64,000 nucleotides of DNA from Candidatus Eisenbacteria bacterium (GCA_018831195.1 JAHJDP010000012.1:124001-188000); one strand, 5' to 3'; shown: positions 44,507-55,600, numbered from the stretch's first letter. The notes: generated by a model from the sequence alone, not told the origin. A program made the numbers and translations.

Positions 44507-46324
44507 TCATGATTCGGTTCCCTCTTCCTTTCCCGCGATCGAGTGGAAGCGGATGTGAAGTTGCTCCAGATCTTGAGGATCCGGCTCCGCGGGCGCCTTA
44601 TCCATCAGCGACGCGGCGCTGGTCGTCTTTGGGAAGGCGATCGTATCGCGGATTGAGGTGCGGCCCGACATAATCATGACGAGCCGGTCAAGACCAATGG
44701 CGACACCCCCATGGGGCGGAGCGCCCAACTCGAAGGCCTTCAGGAGGAAACCAAACCGCCGTTCGATCTCCACGCTGTCCAGCCCGATGATCCCCATAAC
44801 AGCCTCCTGAATCTCTCTTCGGTGAATTCGGACGCTTCCTGAGGCGAGTTCTGTTCCGTTTATGACCAGATCATAGAGTTGGGCGCGGATAGCCAGCGGA
44901 TCGGCGGCGAACTTTTGGGGATCGGGATCCAGAGGCATGCTAAATATATGGTGACATGGAATATAGCGCCCTGTCTGCGCATCCTTTTCGAAGAGGGGGA
45001 AATGGGTGACCCATAGGGGATAAAAAGGCGGGGCATCGGGATCGAGGAGCCGATCCACCAATGCGCTGCGAACCCCACCGAGGATACGGCTGGCCTGACG
45101 GGGTTCGTCGGCCGCGAAGAGAAGAAGATCCCCCACCGCCGCTCCGGTCGTCATCCTGATGGATTGAGCCGTCTCCGGTTCAAGGAATTTGGAGATGCCC
45201 CCATCCAGACCATCCTCTTTTACCCGGGCCCAGGCCAACCCGGGTGCCCCTTCCGCCTTCGCCCGCTCTTCCAGTCCTTGAATGTCTTTTCGAGAATAGT
45301 CCGCTCCACCCGGGACGCAGAGACAGCGGACCGCCCGCCCCTCTTGCACCGTCTCCTTGAAAATCCGGAACTCGGTGCGGGCGACGGCTTCAGAAATATC
45401 TTTAATCTCGACCGGTATCCGCAAATCCGGCTTATCGGTACCGAATCGATCCATGACCTCGTCATATTCGATTTTTAGGAAAGGCGTCGGGAGATCCACA
45501 CCCAGCGCCTCTTTGAAGAGGTGGGACATCAAACCCTCCACGAGTTTGAAGATATCCTCCTCATTGATAAAACTCATTTCCAAGTCAATCTGCGTATGCT
45601 CCGGCTGCCGGTCGGCGCGAAGGTCCTCGTCACGCAGGCACCGCGCCAATTGGAAATAACGATCCACACCCGCGACCATCAGGATCTGTTTATAGAGCTG
45701 CGGCGATTGAGGAAGGGCATAGCAGCGGCCTGGATGAACACGGCTCGGCACCAAGTAATCCCTGGCTCCTTCCGGTGTGGGCCGGACCAACATCGGCGTC
45801 TCCACCTCGAGGAAATCCTGCGCATCCAGGAATTCCCGCGTCGCGAGGGCCACCCGGTGGCGAAGCGCAAGGACCTTCTGGAGCTCCGGCCTTCGCAGAT
45901 CGATGTAGCGGTACTGCAGCCTGAGATCCTCGCCGGCCAGGGCCGCATCCTCCACAAGGAAGGGAGGCGTGATCGACGGATTCAACACCTCGACCGAGGT
46001 GGCATAGACTTCTATCTGCCCGGTGATCATATCGGGATTTATCATTCCATCCGGACGGGCCCGTACCATGCCCTCAATACGAGCCACGAATTCCGGCCTG
46101 AGGGTCCGGGCTTTCTCCGTCACCTCCGGGGGGGCTTCGTCGGGATGAACGACGACCTGAGTCCGTCCATATCGGTCCCGCAAATCCACAAAGAGAACCC
46201 CGCCATGATCACGGGAGCGATGGACCCAGCCTGTGAGGGACACCCGCTCCCCCGCCTGGGAGAGACGCAATTCGCCACATGTGTGGCTTCTCATTGTTGT
46301 CGCTGATGTTGAGGGTTGGGACAT
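44507..46324 (-). CDS. aspS: Aspartyl-tRNA synthetase
   Basis: 605 residues from ATG 46324, chosen for the GGAG-rich site just upstream; a further in-frame start exists at 46369. The N-terminal OB anticodon-binding domain has GWVHRSRDHGGVLFVDLRDR. The class II core has LQYRYIDLRRP, QSPQLYKQ, RDEDLRADRQPEHTQID and the motif 3 segment GVAIGLDRLVMI. A bacterial GAD insertion lies between motifs 2 and 3. Whether it also charges tRNA-Asn is not readable here. It overlaps the vanZ-like gene by 34 bases. Confidence 0.96.
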   Translation of the reverse strand: MSQPSTSATTMRSHTCGELRLSQAGERVSLTGWVHRSRDHGGVLFVDLRDRYGRTQVVVHPDEAPPEVTEKARTLRPEFVARIEGMVRARPDGMINPDMITGQIEVYATSVEVLNPSITPPFLVEDAALAGEDLRLQYRYIDLRRPELQKVLALRHRVALATREFLDAQDFLEVETPMLVRPTPEGARDYLVPSRVHPGRCYALPQSPQLYKQILMVAGVDRYFQLARCLRDEDLRADRQPEHTQIDLEMSFINEEDIFKLVEGLMSHLFKEALGVDLPTPFLKIEYDEVMDRFGTDKPDLRIPVEIKDISEAVARTEFRIFKETVQEGRAVRCLCVPGGADYSRKDIQGLEERAKAEGAPGLAWARVKEDGLDGGISKFLEPETAQSIRMTTGAAVGDLLLFAADEPRQASRILGGVRSALVDRLLDPDAPPFYPLWVTHFPLFEKDAQTGRYIPCHHIFSMPLDPDPQKFAADPLAIRAQLYDLVINGTELASGSVRIHRREIQEAVMGIIGLDSVEIERRFGFLLKAFELGAPPHGGVAIGLDRLVMIMSGRTSIRDTIAFPKTTSAASLMDKAPAEPDPQDLEQLHIRFHSIAGKEEGTES

Positions 46325-46725
46325 CTTCCCTTCTCCTTCTTTCTTTCGAATTGTCGTGTCCATCGCCACAATAGAGAACCGACAATCGCACCGGCCAGAT
46401 CTGCCATGAGATCATATAGACTCGAGTCGCGTCCAGGAACCCGCGACTGATTCAACTCATCCAAGCACCCAAAGAGAAGAACCGCGCCTATCACTATCAG
46501 ATACAGTTTCCACCGGCGCCAGCTCTCTTTGTAATCCAAAACCCCCGCCACCAGCCAACCCAAAATGGAGTATTCGATGAGGTGCGCGATTTTGTCGGCA
46601 TGCGGGAATCCAACCGGCATCGATACATCCGACCGGCTGGAAACAATAAACATCAGCGTCAGATATCCCAGGAGTAGAACAGATCGCACCCATCGTTTTT
46701 CAATCCACCTGGTGAGCGGCATCAC
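46291..46725 (-). CDS. VanZ-like family membrane protein
   Basis: 144 residues with about four membrane segments and the family signature: DKIAHLIEYSILGWL and, near the third segment, LDELNQSRVPGRDSSLYDLMAD. VanZ-like proteins are common and of unclear function; the namesake gives low-level teicoplanin resistance. The ATG overlaps the ptsN stop by four bases. Confidence 0.88.
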   Translation of the reverse strand: MMPLTRWIEKRWVRSVLLLGYLTLMFIVSSRSDVSMPVGFPHADKIAHLIEYSILGWLVAGVLDYKESWRRWKLYLIVIGAVLLFGCLDELNQSRVPGRDSSLYDLMADLAGAIVGSLLWRWTRQFERKKEKGRCPNPQHQRQQ

Positions 46726-47186
46726 GAACGGAGCTTTTCCTCTTCTTGAGAGATGGCGGAAAGGACTTCCTGCGGCGTCTTGGCCTTCAGGATCTTCTTT
46801 TGAAGATGGCCATCCTGAAGCAATCGCGAGACCCTGGCCAGGACCCGGATGAAGCCTCCCCTCTCCTCCGGTCCGACAATCGTCAGAACGAGGCGGACCG
46901 GCTTGCCATCCAAAGCATCAAAATCAATTCCTGTGACCGGACGAAGAATCCCCAGGGCGAGTTTTTTGACCGCTTGGGATTGAGAATGTGGAATAGCGAT
47001 ACCGTTTCCAATGCCCGTCGACATGATGCGTTCACGCTCGATGAGGGCGCGGATCACCTGACTCTTATGCGTCACCACTCCCGCTCCGACCATATAATCG
47101 ACGGCGATCTGGATCGCCTCCTCTTTGGTGGAGACAGCGACATCCAGGGCAATAGATTCTGAACTGAGCAGCTCGGAAAGCACCAT
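46722..47186 (-). CDS. ptsN: PTS EIIA-like nitrogen/fructose-type regulatory protein
   Basis: 154 residues, a single EIIA-Fru/Ntr domain. The phospho-accepting histidine is H67 in NGIAIPHSQSQAV, and DGKPVRLVLTIVGPEERGG is conserved. No IIB or IIC domain is attached and no sugar transporter is adjacent, so a regulatory role as in PtsN is likely. The neighbouring sigma54-dependent activator gene upstream fits a nitrogen/sigma54 link, as in Proteobacteria. GGAAG lies eight bases upstream of the ATG. Confidence 0.88.
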   Translation of the reverse strand: MVLSELLSSESIALDVAVSTKEEAIQIAVDYMVGAGVVTHKSQVIRALIERERIMSTGIGNGIAIPHSQSQAVKKLALGILRPVTGIDFDALDGKPVRLVLTIVGPEERGGFIRVLARVSRLLQDGHLQKKILKAKTPQEVLSAISQEEEKLRS

Positions 47187-47227
47187 GTTTTTTACTTCCA
47201 GGAAGTTAGTCGATGGGAAACTGTGTC

Positions 47228-47267
47228 AAAAAAAAGTCCGGCAGGGCCGTTTCAGGCCTCCAGGACT
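47228..47267 (-). terminator. Rho-independent terminator after the sigma54 activator
   Basis: On the minus strand AGTCC pairs with GGACT, with an inner GGCC/GGCC pairing around TGAAAC, followed directly by a run of eight T. It lies about 40 bases past the activator stop and 40 bases before ptsN, so ptsN must have its own promoter; TTGACA right after the T-run is a possible -35 box. Confidence 0.8.
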
Positions 47268-47308
47268 AAAGACGTCAGACTACCAGAGGATGACTGATTG
47301 TCAAGGAT

Positions 47309-50300
47309 CTATCGACGCCGGCGATCCAGATGGTAACGCTCGATCTTATTTCTCAAACCTTTCCGGCTCAATCCCAACATCTTGGCGGCTTGGCTCTTAT
47401 TCCAGCCCGTTTGCTCCAAGGCCTGAAGGATGAAGTCGCGCTCCACGCTTTCCAGTTGGTCTTTTAGAGGCTGACGGGATATGCGGGGCCGCTTCGGACC
47501 GGTAATCTCTTCCGGCAACAGGTCAGGAGTCAGGCTGGCCTGGTCTTCGCCAAGGGTGACCGCCCGCCGGATCGCCTTCTCGAGTTCTCTTACATTGCCA
47601 GGCCATTCATGAGCGACCAGCGCCTGCAGCAGGCTTGGTGAAAGGCTCTGATTCTTCCTGTCCATGCGCTCCGCCGCTATCTCCGCGAAGGTCTCGGCCA
47701 GAAGGGAGATATCATCCTTTCGTTCCCGGAGAGGAGGAACAGAGATCGTGATATCGTTCATCCGGTAGTAAAGATCTTTGAGAAAACGCCCTTCCGCGAC
47801 TTCCCGGCTCAGATCGGGCGAGCTGGTGGCGGCGACAATGCGAATATCGAGACGGCGATACCCTGTTGCTCCGACAGGACGAACTTCGCCGGAATCGAGG
47901 AGATGCAAGAAGCGGCGTTGTACCTGAATCCCTGATTTCCCAATCTCATCGAGGAAGATCGTACCGCCGTCGGCTTCTCCCAATAGACCCTCACGGTCTT
48001 GTGTCGCCCCGGTAAAAGCCCCTTTCCGATACCCGAACAACTCGGTTTCGAGCAGCGACTCGGGCAGGGCCGCACAGTCGACGGTGACAAAGGGGCTCTC
48101 GCTCCTGCGGCTGACGCGATGAATCGCCTGGGCCAGAAGTTTCTTTCCGGTACCGGTCTCCCCTTGAAGGAGGACGGTCATATCGGTCGGCGCGATCCGG
48201 TTGATGAGTTCGAGGATTCGGAACATATTCGCGTTTTGGGTAATAATATCGGCCAGGTAAATATTCCTGGAAATCTCATGCAGGTTCGGTGGCAGGCCAA
48301 GCTGGCGCCTCCACCCACGGCGGCACAGGCCGCGGCATAGTTCCATTGCCAGCGCGGAGGCATAATGTCCCTCGCCCGGCTGGAAGTGAGGTCGTCCGGA
48401 ATCGGACCATCGCTCCACATACAGAAGGTGAATCCCATCTCCGAGATCGACCGGAACGGCCAGTGCGGAAGATGGTGTGACCTCGGCCCCGCTTTCACCC
48501 TCCCTCAGGCCCAGGCCCTGTCCAACCAGGATCCGTGTTCGATCGGGGGAGAGCTCTTTGTCGGGTATGAGGGATTTCAGCGGCAGCGTCCGTCGCCCAT
48601 CGAGACGGGCCATCCCTCGGGAGGCAAAGACCTCCACCTTCTGGCCTCTTAGCAGACCGTACAGGACAGCATCGGCGTCGAGCGCGGAACGCACCACCCC
48701 CAGAACATCCCGAAGGCATTCCAGGACATCTTCGGTATTGCAACAGCCGAAGGTTGATTCAATCTTCCGGAAAACGTCAAAGCCGCTATGACCGGAATTC
48801 GCCCTCAACTCAAAGGCCTTGGATAGTCTTGTTAAAAGATCTTTTTCTTGCCGTACCCATCCCTCTTCGGAGGTCGACGGCATTGTCTCGCGGGCGAGGC
48901 TTAAGCGGACCCGGGACCCTTCCAGATCACCGTTTTCCAGGCAGGCATGTCCTTGCGCCAGCCAGGATTCGGCCTCGAGAGTGGGAACACCAAGCTCCTG
49001 GAAGATCCGGGTCGATTCTTCATAGGACTTCAGGGCATCGCCCTTTGAGGAATTCCCCGCACTTTGCGAATGTCCAAGCTCCAGCAGGGCTTTCCCCAAG
49101 CTCAACCGCTCCCCGCGCTGCCGCAGGCGTTCGGCCAATGTCCGGAGTTCGACTTCAGAGGCCTGATGATTCTGAAGCTTGCGGAGGGTCACACCCAAAC
49201 CGAGACGTGCCGCATCCTGGCCTACGGGGTCAAAGGCTGTTCGCGACAACTCGGCGGCCTCTTCAAAAAGCTGTTGGGCCTTGGATGGCCTTCCCGTCTG
49301 AAGCTCCATCCAGGCTTCCAGCCTCCGAAGCTCTCCGATCAGATCGCCACCCCATCCCGAACCGCCCGCCATCAATTCACTGACCCGGTGAAGAACCCCG
49401 CTCACTTGCTCGACCTGATCTTCGGCGAGAAAAATCCATCCCTCTTCCAGAATCGCAAGAAGCTGTTCCCGGAGAGCAGAGGTCAACCCAATCTCACTGA
49501 GCGAACGGATCCGCCGGATGGCCCCTGGAATATCTCCACGGGAACGGGCGACTTGAGCGCCGCCTAGAACCGCCCTGTATTGCCGGATGGCGTCCCCGGC
49601 CTGAAGGGCTTCGGTAGCCGCCTGTTCAAAATCGGATTGCGCCGTCTTGAGCCGCCCTTGGTGGTATCTGATATAGGCCAGATTCAAGAGGGCGCCGATG
49701 CGATCCCGTGTCGCGCCCTCGGTCGCCGCTAGATTTCTTGCGACCTGGAAATACTCGACCGCTTGCTGCCATTCACTCTGCCGTTTGGAGACCTGCCCCA
49801 GATTATTATAGGCCAGCGCCATATCCCTGACGCGGCCCATTCTCTTGAAGACATCGAGCGCGCGGCGGAACCAGCGGGAGGCCTCGGGAATCTGACCCTG
49901 ACGGAAAGCCCGGGCGCCCAGGAGGTTCGATAGATATCCCTCTTCGACAACCGGTTTTCCCGCTTCCAATAACTCCAATCGATTGACGCCGCCGAGGGCT
50001 TCCTGCCCGGCCTCTTCATAACGGCCCATGGCCATGAGAAGCTTCCCGTGGACCAATTGGAATCGAACCGCCTCCAGCGGCTCGGCCTCGTCAAGATGAG
50101 GGATGGCCGGAAGCAGAAGGCGATAGGCCTGGGCGAACTGCCCTTGTCCATCGAGCGACTGCGCCCAACGCCGCAGGATGGGAAGAGCCACGGGGCCGAG
50201 CTTTTCAATCCGGAGCTGAAGATCTTCGAAAGACTCTTCTGTGGAAACTCCAAGAGCCTGGGCAAAACAGGCTTCAGCCTCTCTCAAATCACCGGCTTCA

Positions 50301-50398
50301 AAAAATAGATCTCCCCGGGACACAAGGGATTCCATGTCGGTTGGAGAAACCGATCGATGGGATCCTATGGGTTTATTCATTTCCGGGTGGTCTGTCAT
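47309..50398 (-). CDS. TPR-GAF sigma54-dependent transcriptional activator
   Basis: About 1029 residues from ATG 50398 (a TTG at 50410 is in frame). Residues about 25-530 are TPR-like repeats (GDLREAEACFAQAL, QGQIPEASRWFRRALDV). Residues about 545-690 look like a GAF domain. The AAA+ core has GETGTGKKLLAQAIH (Lys-Lys instead of the usual Lys-Glu), FGYRKGAFTGATQDREG with the sigma54-contacting GAFTGA loop, and DGGTIFLDEIGK. The C-terminal Fis-type HTH is LEQTGWNKSQAAKMLGLSRKG. There is no receiver domain, so activation probably comes from a ligand or protein partner via TPR/GAF. It is followed by a terminator. Confidence 0.92.
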   Translation of the reverse strand: MTDHPEMNKPIGSHRSVSPTDMESLVSRGDLFFEAGDLREAEACFAQALGVSTEESFEDLQLRIEKLGPVALPILRRWAQSLDGQGQFAQAYRLLLPAIPHLDEAEPLEAVRFQLVHGKLLMAMGRYEEAGQEALGGVNRLELLEAGKPVVEEGYLSNLLGARAFRQGQIPEASRWFRRALDVFKRMGRVRDMALAYNNLGQVSKRQSEWQQAVEYFQVARNLAATEGATRDRIGALLNLAYIRYHQGRLKTAQSDFEQAATEALQAGDAIRQYRAVLGGAQVARSRGDIPGAIRRIRSLSEIGLTSALREQLLAILEEGWIFLAEDQVEQVSGVLHRVSELMAGGSGWGGDLIGELRRLEAWMELQTGRPSKAQQLFEEAAELSRTAFDPVGQDAARLGLGVTLRKLQNHQASEVELRTLAERLRQRGERLSLGKALLELGHSQSAGNSSKGDALKSYEESTRIFQELGVPTLEAESWLAQGHACLENGDLEGSRVRLSLARETMPSTSEEGWVRQEKDLLTRLSKAFELRANSGHSGFDVFRKIESTFGCCNTEDVLECLRDVLGVVRSALDADAVLYGLLRGQKVEVFASRGMARLDGRRTLPLKSLIPDKELSPDRTRILVGQGLGLREGESGAEVTPSSALAVPVDLGDGIHLLYVERWSDSGRPHFQPGEGHYASALAMELCRGLCRRGWRRQLGLPPNLHEISRNIYLADIITQNANMFRILELINRIAPTDMTVLLQGETGTGKKLLAQAIHRVSRRSESPFVTVDCAALPESLLETELFGYRKGAFTGATQDREGLLGEADGGTIFLDEIGKSGIQVQRRFLHLLDSGEVRPVGATGYRRLDIRIVAATSSPDLSREVAEGRFLKDLYYRMNDITISVPPLRERKDDISLLAETFAEIAAERMDRKNQSLSPSLLQALVAHEWPGNVRELEKAIRRAVTLGEDQASLTPDLLPEEITGPKRPRISRQPLKDQLESVERDFILQALEQTGWNKSQAAKMLGLSRKGLRNKIERYHLDRRRR

Positions 50399-50452
50399 TA
50401 TTTCTACCAAGCGCCGGTTCGCGGCCTAAGTTGTTTTGTTTGCCGATTCATC

Positions 50453-50806
50453 CTAGCGAATCCAGAGTCGGGCAAGGGTCTGCACAAATATCAGCCGCAA
50501 CGTGGTCCGCAGATCCTTCCCAACCTTCTTGCTCTTCTCCTGCAATCCATCGGACGGGACCTTCGGGTCATATCCGCCACCATCGTAGGGGCCGACCTCG
50601 ATACGGGGACCCAAATGCGTGGCATAGATGGAGAGATCATCCGCGTCGCCATCCCCTTGCGGATCATCCGGCCCATGATAGATATCCGGCGAACCTCCCT
50701 CCTTCGAATGGGGAAGTTCCGTCGTCCATCCCTGGGTGGGGAGCGGAAGTGCCATGCTGATGAAGATCGCTAGGATACCGAGTATCCAAAATCTCCTGTA
50801 TTTCAT
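50453..50806 (-). CDS. Small exported protein, unknown
   Basis: 117 residues. A clear signal peptide (MKYRRFWILGILAIFISMALPLP, here split by the cleavage region PTQGW) is followed by an aspartate-, glycine- and proline-rich segment (PDDPQGDGDADDLS) and a basic C-terminal helix. GAGG stands five bases before the ATG. No family recognised. The run of acidic residues could bind Ca2+, which is speculation. Confidence 0.65.
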   Translation of the reverse strand: MKYRRFWILGILAIFISMALPLPTQGWTTELPHSKEGGSPDIYHGPDDPQGDGDADDLSIYATHLGPRIEVGPYDGGGYDPKVPSDGLQEKSKKVGKDLRTTLRLIFVQTLARLWIR

Positions 50807-51239
50807 ATCAACCTCGGAACTGGATCCAACCCTCTTGATTTATTGATCTTGCAGAGAGGTCTTTCCCTCATGCGCTACAACAAGTATAAACAAAACCCGT
50901 ACCTAGGCGAAGAGATTCTATTATCTTATTGTATACAAACCAGATAGACGACAGGTTCCCTGAATCTGATTTGTCCACATCCCGTTGAATCCCCCCATTT
51001 ATTGTTACCTACGATACCATTTTCGACACAAAACTCCAACCCTTTGAGAGGCAATGGATATGAGTGGGTACTTTGTATCCACTTTTAAAAGGGGCGACGG
51101 CGAATCTTCCGACGGTGAGATGCGTTTGGCCCTATCCGCATCTGGTGCTAAAATAGAGTCAGAGCGTAGGGAATCGCCTAGGTGGAGACATCCGCTTCCG
51201 GAACCGTGAGGTCTCCCGCATCAATCCCGGATCGCCAGG
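50807..51239. other. Divergent intergenic region
   Basis: 433 bases between two divergent genes, more AT-rich than the coding DNA around it. It contains a perfect palindrome TTGTATACAA at 50929-50938 and, on the plus strand, the promoter at 51126-51154. No RNA gene or small ORF was recognised. A regulator could bind the palindrome; no partner is known. Confidence 0.55.
51126..51154 (+). promoter_or_regulatory. Sigma70-type promoter for the GGDEF gene
   Basis: TTGGCC (51126-51131), a 17-base spacer and TAAAAT (51149-51154), 85 bases upstream of the start codon. Confidence 0.5.
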
Positions 51240-52574
51240 ATGGTGAGAAGGGTCGAGAATTCGACAATCGATGGCGAGGTGGTTTCCATTTTGAAGCGCC
51301 GGCAGGGTAACTATAGCGATTTATTGAGGTACCTCCTCGATATCCCTCAACTCCCCGATGGGGAGCGCGACCGGATCTGTCAGGCCCTCGACATGACCGA
51401 GGCGGCCGGATTGGAGTCCATCACCCGCGATCTGATCGAGTCCCTTATCGAGAGGGGACAACTCAAAGAACTCCCCACGGCAACCCTCGGCACCCGCCAG
51501 CTTGAAGATATGTGGAATCACCGGATTTATCATCTCTCTGATTTCCCACCCCCCTTGGTCCGCCGGATCTACCCCCCTCCTTCGGAAGATCGTGGAACAG
51601 CCAAGGACAGGGATGCGCTTTGGGGTGGATTCAGCCCTGATGATATCTCGATCTTTCTGGATCCACGGGAGCTGATAACACGTCTGGAGTCGGATCTCAA
51701 GGAACTGCTGGGCGCCACCCGGTGTCTCTTCCATCCGATCCAGGTGCCGGAGGAATGGACCGGCATCCTGAGGGAACAGAAGCCCCATCCGGTGATTCAG
51801 GAATTGGCCGAGGAAGCCTCACGGAGACCGGGCGAGATGCTCTATGTCCCCGACCTGCTCCGCCTCACCGCTGGTGAGGAGGCCGATCGAGCGGAGGGTT
51901 CGCTCTTGATCCTGGGCCTTGGATCCCGGGAGCGCTCCTGGCTGGGGGCGGTCGAGTGGCATGCTCCGCAGCCCGGTGGATTCCCCCCGGAAGTGAGAGC
52001 CAGGGCTTTTCGGTACGGTCGGGTGATGCAATACCGCCTGACGGCCAGCTTCCGCCTTCAGGCGCTTGTCTTCAGGGATCTCCTCACCGGGATTTACAAC
52101 CGCGCCTATTTTGAGGATCAGATGGAAAAGGAGATGCACCTGGCCCTGCGAAAGAACGAGGTGATGGGCCTCTGCATTATCGACATCGACGATTTTAAAA
52201 GCTATAACACGCGTTTCGGATACGCCGGGGGCGACCGCGTTCTTCAGGAGGTGGCCCTCAAACTCCGGGCCTCGCTCAGAGCATCCGATACGCTGGCCCG
52301 CTACGGCGGTGATGAGTTCGCCGCCCTTCTCGCCGCCCCCTTCTCGCCCGATGAGGGGCCGCAGATCGCCGCCCGTATTCGCGAGGTCGTCACCGGGCTT
52401 CGTTTTCCCATGGTGACCATGGATGGCGTGACGGTGGAATCGAGCGTGTCGGTCAGCCTCGGCGGAGCCCTCTGCCCCCGGGATGCGTCATCGCTGGAGG
52501 AACTCTGGAAAGCGGCCAACCGCAATCTTCTAAACGCCAAAACCGCAGGAAAAAACCGGTGGATCTTCCCCTAA
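51240..52574 (+). CDS. GGDEF diguanylate cyclase
   Basis: 444 residues. The first 270 or so residues include a region resembling GAF (about 130-260) and show no membrane segment, so the enzyme is cytosolic. The GGDEF domain (about 275-442) starts RDLLTGIYNRAYFED and has DIDDFKSYNTRFG and the active-site motif RYGGDEFAALL near residue 356. An RxxD inhibitory site (RASD) lies five residues before GGDEF, so product feedback by c-di-GMP is likely. The catalytic motif is intact, so it should make c-di-GMP. No EAL or PilZ gene is in the window. Confidence 0.93.
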   Translation: MVRRVENSTIDGEVVSILKRRQGNYSDLLRYLLDIPQLPDGERDRICQALDMTEAAGLESITRDLIESLIERGQLKELPTATLGTRQLEDMWNHRIYHLSDFPPPLVRRIYPPPSEDRGTAKDRDALWGGFSPDDISIFLDPRELITRLESDLKELLGATRCLFHPIQVPEEWTGILREQKPHPVIQELAEEASRRPGEMLYVPDLLRLTAGEEADRAEGSLLILGLGSRERSWLGAVEWHAPQPGGFPPEVRARAFRYGRVMQYRLTASFRLQALVFRDLLTGIYNRAYFEDQMEKEMHLALRKNEVMGLCIIDIDDFKSYNTRFGYAGGDRVLQEVALKLRASLRASDTLARYGGDEFAALLAAPFSPDEGPQIAARIREVVTGLRFPMVTMDGVTVESSVSVSLGGALCPRDASSLEELWKAANRNLLNAKTAGKNRWIFP

Positions 52575-52628
52575 TCTAAATCCGAGGTGCGATAGGCCAT
52601 GGGACGGATGGTTGCCACGCCGGCCCGT

Positions 52629-55600
52629 TCAGCGGGCGCGGACGATCCGTTCGGTCAGTGAGATTTTCTTTCCCGCCGTATCCCATACCTGAAATTTGTA
52701 AAAGTAGACGCCGTTTGAAATCTGATCGCCGTCGCCGTCTCTTCCGTCCCAGACAACGATATTATCATTAACGTGGGCGGAAAGAGGATCGAGGGTCTGA
52801 ATCAGACGCCCCCGCAATGTATAAATCTTGATGGATGCCCGGTCGCCGTCCCGGTTCAACACATAGTGAAACTCCGTACCCTCTTCAAAAGGGTTCGGAA
52901 AGTTGAACAGGCGGACAACCCGCAGGTTCTCGCCCGGGGGATCCGTCACGAACCGTATCGATTTGGAGACCCCCTCGACACCCACGGCCAGCGTATGTCC
53001 TCCTTCTTCCAGCCCATCGATAGGCTCGGTGATGAGTTTCCACTCCCGGGATTCTCCTTGTACAATCTCGCCGCTTGCTTCCACGGCGTATCCCCAGGGA
53101 ATGTCATCAATGGCCGGAGCCATCGCGGTGAATGCGGTCTCATCGAGAAAAACCGGGGAATTGATATGGACGATAATGCGGCTCCCCGAGGGAAGAAAGT
53201 CGTTGTTTAAAAGAGGTGTTTCCGTATCGCCCGATGACACGAAAAAGGAAACATCGAGCGCCACCGACAGCGTGAAGGTTCTTTGCCGCCCCATCCGGTC
53301 GGAGGCCTGAATCGTGATGGCATAATCATCCGGCCGGAGCTTCAAGGCGAAAGCAGCGCGATAGACCCGGTCATCATCCGGCCGCGCCGGATCGGGGGTT
53401 ATGGTGATCCGTTCCATCGGCAGGGTCCCCCCGATATCGACGACGGAAAGCCCTCTCAGCGCGACCTCATCCAGAACACGCAGGTCGACATGAATCGAAT
53501 CATCAGGGGAGGGGGCCTTCACCGGCGTTCCCGTCTCCACCGGCCCGCCGTCGACCTCGACATTCAGGCGGGGCGCCGCGATATCGACTCTCAAGGCGGG
53601 GTCCCCGAGATAGGTGTAGGTCATCACCTGGCCGCGATTGGTTGGATCAGTATAATTCCGATCCATCAGGATCGCTTTGCCGTGCGTCAGAATATCGCCG
53701 AAGATCCAGGTCGATTCACCGTCGATCTGCGGCACATCGGCGAAAAAGGCTTCGAAGAGCGCCGTATTTAACAAATCATTATCGGTCAGCCATTCATACC
53801 CGGTGCTCGCCAGCGAGCCGACCGCGCCGAGGGAGAGACCGGGATTGCCGTGGAAGAGAAGCTTCTCTGAAATGCAATCGCCGAACCCTGATCGCCCCTC
53901 CAGATAGTTGGAAAACTCCGCGAGGTGGCATCCAAAACCAAAGAAGAGAAACGGTTTGTTTCGGTTCTGGATCAGCGGGACGTCTTGACGGCCCGAGTGG
54001 AGATTCATAAATACATCTTCATGCGTAATGACCACTGCATTGGCATGGCTTTCCACATTCCATATCAGCGCCCCACGGCTGAGAGATTCAATAAGCGCTC
54101 CAATAACAATGGAGCCTCCCGCATTTTGACTCCTGATCTGAGGAGGCCTTTGACAATGCTCGATGGTCCCGTTTTCATAACGGAAACAGGGCTCATTCAG
54201 GAGGGCAAGATCGCAGGGATCGCCGGCAATGCCGCTGGTATCTTTATGGCACCGGGCCGTCGTCCGCAGGGTGTCCAGGAATCCCGAGACGAAAAATGTA
54301 TCAACCTCAAAATCGAGCAGCTCGGCGGAATCATATATATGCCTGATGCAATCAAGGGTGCCGCTCTCAAAGACGCTTTCATACCCGCGATAGATATAGC
54401 TATCAGGCGAATCTCCCGAATACTGATCGTCGGCCATGAAGACGCCCCGGTTCCGCCAGAAATCGCCCGGCTGGAAATCCTCATAGCGGATGATCTTTGA
54501 TACCATCGTCTCCAACTCATTGGGACTTCCCGCCGGCAGCCGGCCGAGATGTATATCAAAGTAAAAATCGAGGTGCTCCCCTGTTCCGGTGAGGTTGTCG
54601 ACATACCAGGTATCATTGGAAACCAATTCCGAACCATTATCCCCCCGCGCGGTGCTGGGCAGGGTCATCGTCGGGATGAAGTTAAAGTCGCTAAAATCCG
54701 TCACATTGGCGCAATCGTCGGAGGCGTCCCCGACAAGAAGCAGGTAGACAGGGGGCTGCGTCCGGGTCCGAAAGAGATAGCGAAGATAGTTGCGAATCGC
54801 GTAGGGAGACTTTCTGCCCCCGTCGAAATTGTCATAGACATCTTCCACATCGGCCCTGATGACCTGGTGCCCGAGAGATTCCCGGTGTTGCAGAAGGGGC
54901 TCGATCGTTGACGTGAAATCATTGTGATAGATGACCAGATAATCTTCAGATCCCGTTCCGGTGAGGTCATGGATCTCCCGGATCGCGACCCTCTGATTCT
55001 TTATTGAGGCGATGCGGTTTCTTTCCACCAGCTTTATCACGCGGGGCGTTGATCCGTCTCCGGCATTCAACTGAAGCGAGACCTGGTATCCCCCCCCGAC
55101 AGGGATGATCTGATCATCGGAAAGGGGAAGGTGCGTCACCAGCACCGAATCGGTGACTTCGAAGGCAAGGATATCGTCACTTGTAAAACCACCGATCTGG
55201 AATTCCTGTGGGCCGGTCAGGCCCCCGGTGTGGAATGTAAAAGACCCCAGGCTCGCTGTAAAAGGAAGCGTATAGGTCATCGTCACGCGATCGAGGCTGA
55301 TCCCGTATCCGTCGAGCGGCAATTCGATGACGAGACCGATCGAATCGGGCTCATACACAGGTTCAAAACCACTGAGATTCGTCTCATTCAGCGTGATCGT
55401 CAAGTGCCTCTTCTCTCTTACCGAATAGGGATTTCCCGGGAAGGAGGTCCAGGGCCTGGCTCCCCGCGGTCGATTGGAAAGATAGAGCGAAGGTTTGTGA
55501 TAGTTGGAGCCGCTGATCTTGGCATACCCTTGCAAATCGACAACCATCTGCCGGAATTGGGCGCCCTGCGGGATTTTGAAAAAGGTCCACTGGGTGCCCC

